Assembly: GCA_902782465.1 (NCBI GenBank)
Contig: CACZNH010000006.1
Location: forward strand, 62,001 to 126,000
DNA: 64,000 nucleotides
Direction of reading: 5' to 3'
Source of the DNA: an uncultured Bacteroidales bacterium
GTDB taxonomy: Bacteria; Bacteroidota; Bacteroidia; Bacteroidales; Muribaculaceae
Part shown: in pieces, positions 62,411-64,000 of the stretch
Layout of the letters: every line of letters begins with the position of its first letter
Numbering within the stretch: the stretch's first letter is position 1
Notes under the pieces: model-generated
Seen by the model: only the letters and a program-made list of their open reading frames with translations
Told to the model about the DNA's origin: nothing
The model's database searches: none
Translations under genes and position numbers: made by a program

Positions 62411-64000
62411 TCATTTATGATTTATACTCTTTTTTAATGTCAATATATTCTTGCCATCAATGCGTTCGTAATTGATGGAATCCATCAATTCCCTTACAAG
62501 AAAGATGCCAAGTCCGCCGATAGGCCTTTCCTCGGCCGGCAAGGTGGTGTCCACCCTACCCCCCTCGGTCGGGTCAAAGGGCTTACCCATGTCGGTGATG
62601 ACGAATTTCAAGAAAGTCCCGTCGGTAGCGGCATCGACAGTAATTTCTCCTTGTGTCCCAACAGGATAAGCATAATCAATCACGTTAACCACGGCTTCCT
62701 CTACAGCCAGCTTGATTTGGCCGCCAAGAGTCGTATCAACCTTCATGCGGCTCAAGAACGACATCACAAAATTGTTGAGAACAGGTACCTGGCTCAAGTC
62801 GTTCTTCAACGTAATGGACTCTTGAGACACAAGGGTCTCCCCCTTGGGGGTGTAACGTATCGCGAGCAGCGTCAGGTCATCGCTCTGCTCGGCACCGTCA
62901 ACAAAGACATCCACATCATCGCGCACCGTTGCCAGCATCTGCTCCAACGAGTAGTCTTCCTTCTCGCAATAGATTTGCAAGGCATCGTTGGCACGCTGCA
63001 GTCTGTACTGTTCATGATTCTCGTCCATGGCCTCGGTCAATCCGTCGGTATAGAGGAACAGTGACGTGTTGGGTTCAAGGATGGTTTCCTGACCTTCATA
63101 CATAAAGTCATCAATAATGCCGAGCGGGAGGTTGGGCTCGACAGGAAGCATCGAAATCTGCTTACCGATAATCATGGGGGCATCATGACCCGCATTGCAG
63201 TAACGCAGGCGACCTGTGGGCAAGTCCAGCACACCGATGAAGAAGGTGACAAACATGTTGCGGTCGTTGTTGCGGGATGCCGTCTCGTTGAGGGTGCGCA
63301 TGATGAGTGCAGGATTGCTCTCGTGGCTTGACGTGGAGAAGAACAGCGCATGGGCAATCGACATCACCAATGCCGAAGGAACGCCCTTGCCGCTCACGTC
63401 GCCGATGCAGAAGAACAGTTTCTCGTCACGGATGAAGAAGTCGTACAGGTCACCACCCACCTCCCTGGCAGGCATCAGCAAACCATGCACGTCGATATCG
63501 GTGCGTTCGGGGAAAGCCGGATATTTCACTGGCAGCATCGACATCTGCAGCTCGCGGGCGATGCGCAACTCGCCACCGATGCGTTCCTGCTCGACAGCCG
63601 CGGCTCTCAAGCGTCGTTCGCTGCGTGCAAACCTGAGTATAATGAGCCCCAGCAATCCCATCGCTACCAGCATCGACAGCATGAGAAGGTTGCGCAAACG
63701 CTTGAGGGAACCATAGGCTTCCTTCTCATAGCACACTGCGGCCAGTTGCCAGTGGGGCTTGCCCCTCATGTTGGCGTAGAAGATGTAGCCCTTTTCTCCA
63801 TCATGAACAGACCGGAAATCGACGATGGTGGAACGGCCGCTGTGACTCTTGCGCCTAGCCACCGTACTGTCATTAATCAATTGATGGACCAGTTCAACAT
63901 CAGTGGCATTGACATGAGAGGCCCTGGGTTTGCAGACCAGTTTCCCACCTTCGGTCAGCAGCAGGTCAAACGACGAGGGATAGGCATGGCGGGCATTGAG
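62411..64000 (-). CDS. membrane sensor with SpoIIE phosphatase and RsbW-like ATPase domains (partial)
   Basis: At least 529 residues; the frame stays open to the window edge, so the N terminus is missing (a TTG at 63880 is not a real start). The visible N-terminal part looks like a Cache-type extracytoplasmic sensor (SFDLLLTEGGKLVCKPRA, GEKGYIFYANMRGKPHWQLA), followed by a membrane helix (LLMLSMLVAMGLLGLIILRF), the PP2C/SpoIIE phosphatase (REVGGDLYDFF, GDVSGKGVPSALVMS, CNAGHDAP, YTDGLTEAMD, SDDLTLL) and a GHKL ATPase (EEAVVNVIDYAYP, DMGKPFDPTE, GGLGIFLV). This joins RsbU- and RsbW-like functions in one protein. It probably senses an external signal and controls the STAS protein that follows. 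It is the first visible gene of the NRPS operon. Confidence 0.92.
   Translation of the reverse strand, partial: LNARHAYPSSFDLLLTEGGKLVCKPRASHVNATDVELVHQLINDSTVARRKSHSGRSTIVDFRSVHDGEKGYIFYANMRGKPHWQLAAVCYEKEAYGSLKRLRNLLMLSMLVAMGLLGLIILRFARSERRLRAAAVEQERIGGELRIARELQMSMLPVKYPAFPERTDIDVHGLLMPAREVGGDLYDFFIRDEKLFFCIGDVSGKGVPSALVMSIAHALFFSTSSHESNPALIMRTLNETASRNNDRNMFVTFFIGVLDLPTGRLRYCNAGHDAPMIIGKQISMLPVEPNLPLGIIDDFMYEGQETILEPNTSLFLYTDGLTEAMDENHEQYRLQRANDALQIYCEKEDYSLEQMLATVRDDVDVFVDGAEQSDDLTLLAIRYTPKGETLVSQESITLKNDLSQVPVLNNFVMSFLSRMKVDTTLGGQIKLAVEEAVVNVIDYAYPVGTQGEITVDAATDGTFLKFVITDMGKPFDPTEGGRVDTTLPAEERPIGGLGIFLVRELMDSINYERIDGKNILTLKKSINHK

Overview
The window looks like chromosomal DNA from a gut or rumen Bacteroidales, probably a Muribaculaceae- or Prevotellaceae-like lineage. 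Evidence: many -7 boxes of the Bacteroidetes form TAnnTTTG, often with a TTG/TTTG about 19-21 bp upstream; almost no Shine-Dalgarno sequences; methylmalonyl-CoA mutase as separate small and large subunits; FeoA fused to FeoB plus a small Cys-rich partner; secreted proteins with dockerin-like EF-hand repeats, a FISUMP-type domain or a C-terminal sorting-like tail; and a DHH phosphoesterase-DUF4827-glmM cluster.

Layout. 0.1-1.7 kb: a cytidylyltransferase-like protein and a stand-alone asparagine-synthase-like enzyme. 1.7-6.3 kb (minus): an envelope glycan operon (GT2, KdsC-like HAD phosphatase, Wzx-like flippase, galE) with a membrane protein downstream. 6.4-8.5 kb: yicC, a small outer membrane barrel, gmk. 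8.6-12.1 kb (minus): SUMF-type lipoprotein, rsgA, AGCS amino-acid symporter. 12.2-18.1 kb: GH2 and GH3 glycosidases behind a near-perfect promoter. 18.2-19.5 kb: two tandem paralogous membrane proteins, then repeat-rich DNA. 19.9-23.9 kb (minus): mutB and mutA. 24.2-27.4 kb: DHH phosphoesterase, DUF4827 lipoprotein, glmM. 27.5-31 kb: an unknown 102-residue protein with a strong ribosome site, an ADP-ribosylglycohydrolase, a SpoU methyltransferase and radA. 31-33.6 kb (minus): feoAB and its Cys-rich partner. 33.9-37.1 kb: an AT-richer accessory stretch with a Cys-rich lipoprotein, an orphan HicB, a frameshifted dockerin/FISUMP protein, a duplicated terminator element and tRNA-Ser(CGA). 37.2-38.6 kb (minus): rpe and dedA. 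38.8-45.3 kb: a large repetitive secreted protein, free-methionine sulfoxide reductase, rarA, yraN and a second AGCS symporter. 45.6-50.7 kb (minus): two TPR proteins and gyrA. 51-51.5 kb: a DEDDh exonuclease.

The most notable system is the minus-strand operon from 64.0 down to 51.55 kb. In transcription order it encodes a membrane sensor/SpoIIE phosphatase fused to an anti-sigma-type kinase domain (cut by the window edge), a STAS protein, an outer membrane beta-barrel, a 2418-residue two-module NRPS (C-A-T-C-A-T-R), a MATE exporter and a phosphopantetheinyl transferase. Gaps are 24 bp or less and the last junctions overlap. The terminal reductase predicts release of an acylated or free dipeptide as an aldehyde, which could cyclise to an imine or pyrazinone. 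The operon therefore appears to carry its own regulation, carrier activation, synthesis and export.

Several families of short intergenic repeats run through the window: GTTAGGA heptamer arrays, CACGCYAAGNCG motifs at gene ends, GAGACGCAA palindromes and a composite element near 19.5 and 45.3 kb. Some intrude into coding sequence, including the NRPS linker and the 3' ends of dedA and the PPTase gene. Gene functions are read from motifs only; no database search was run.
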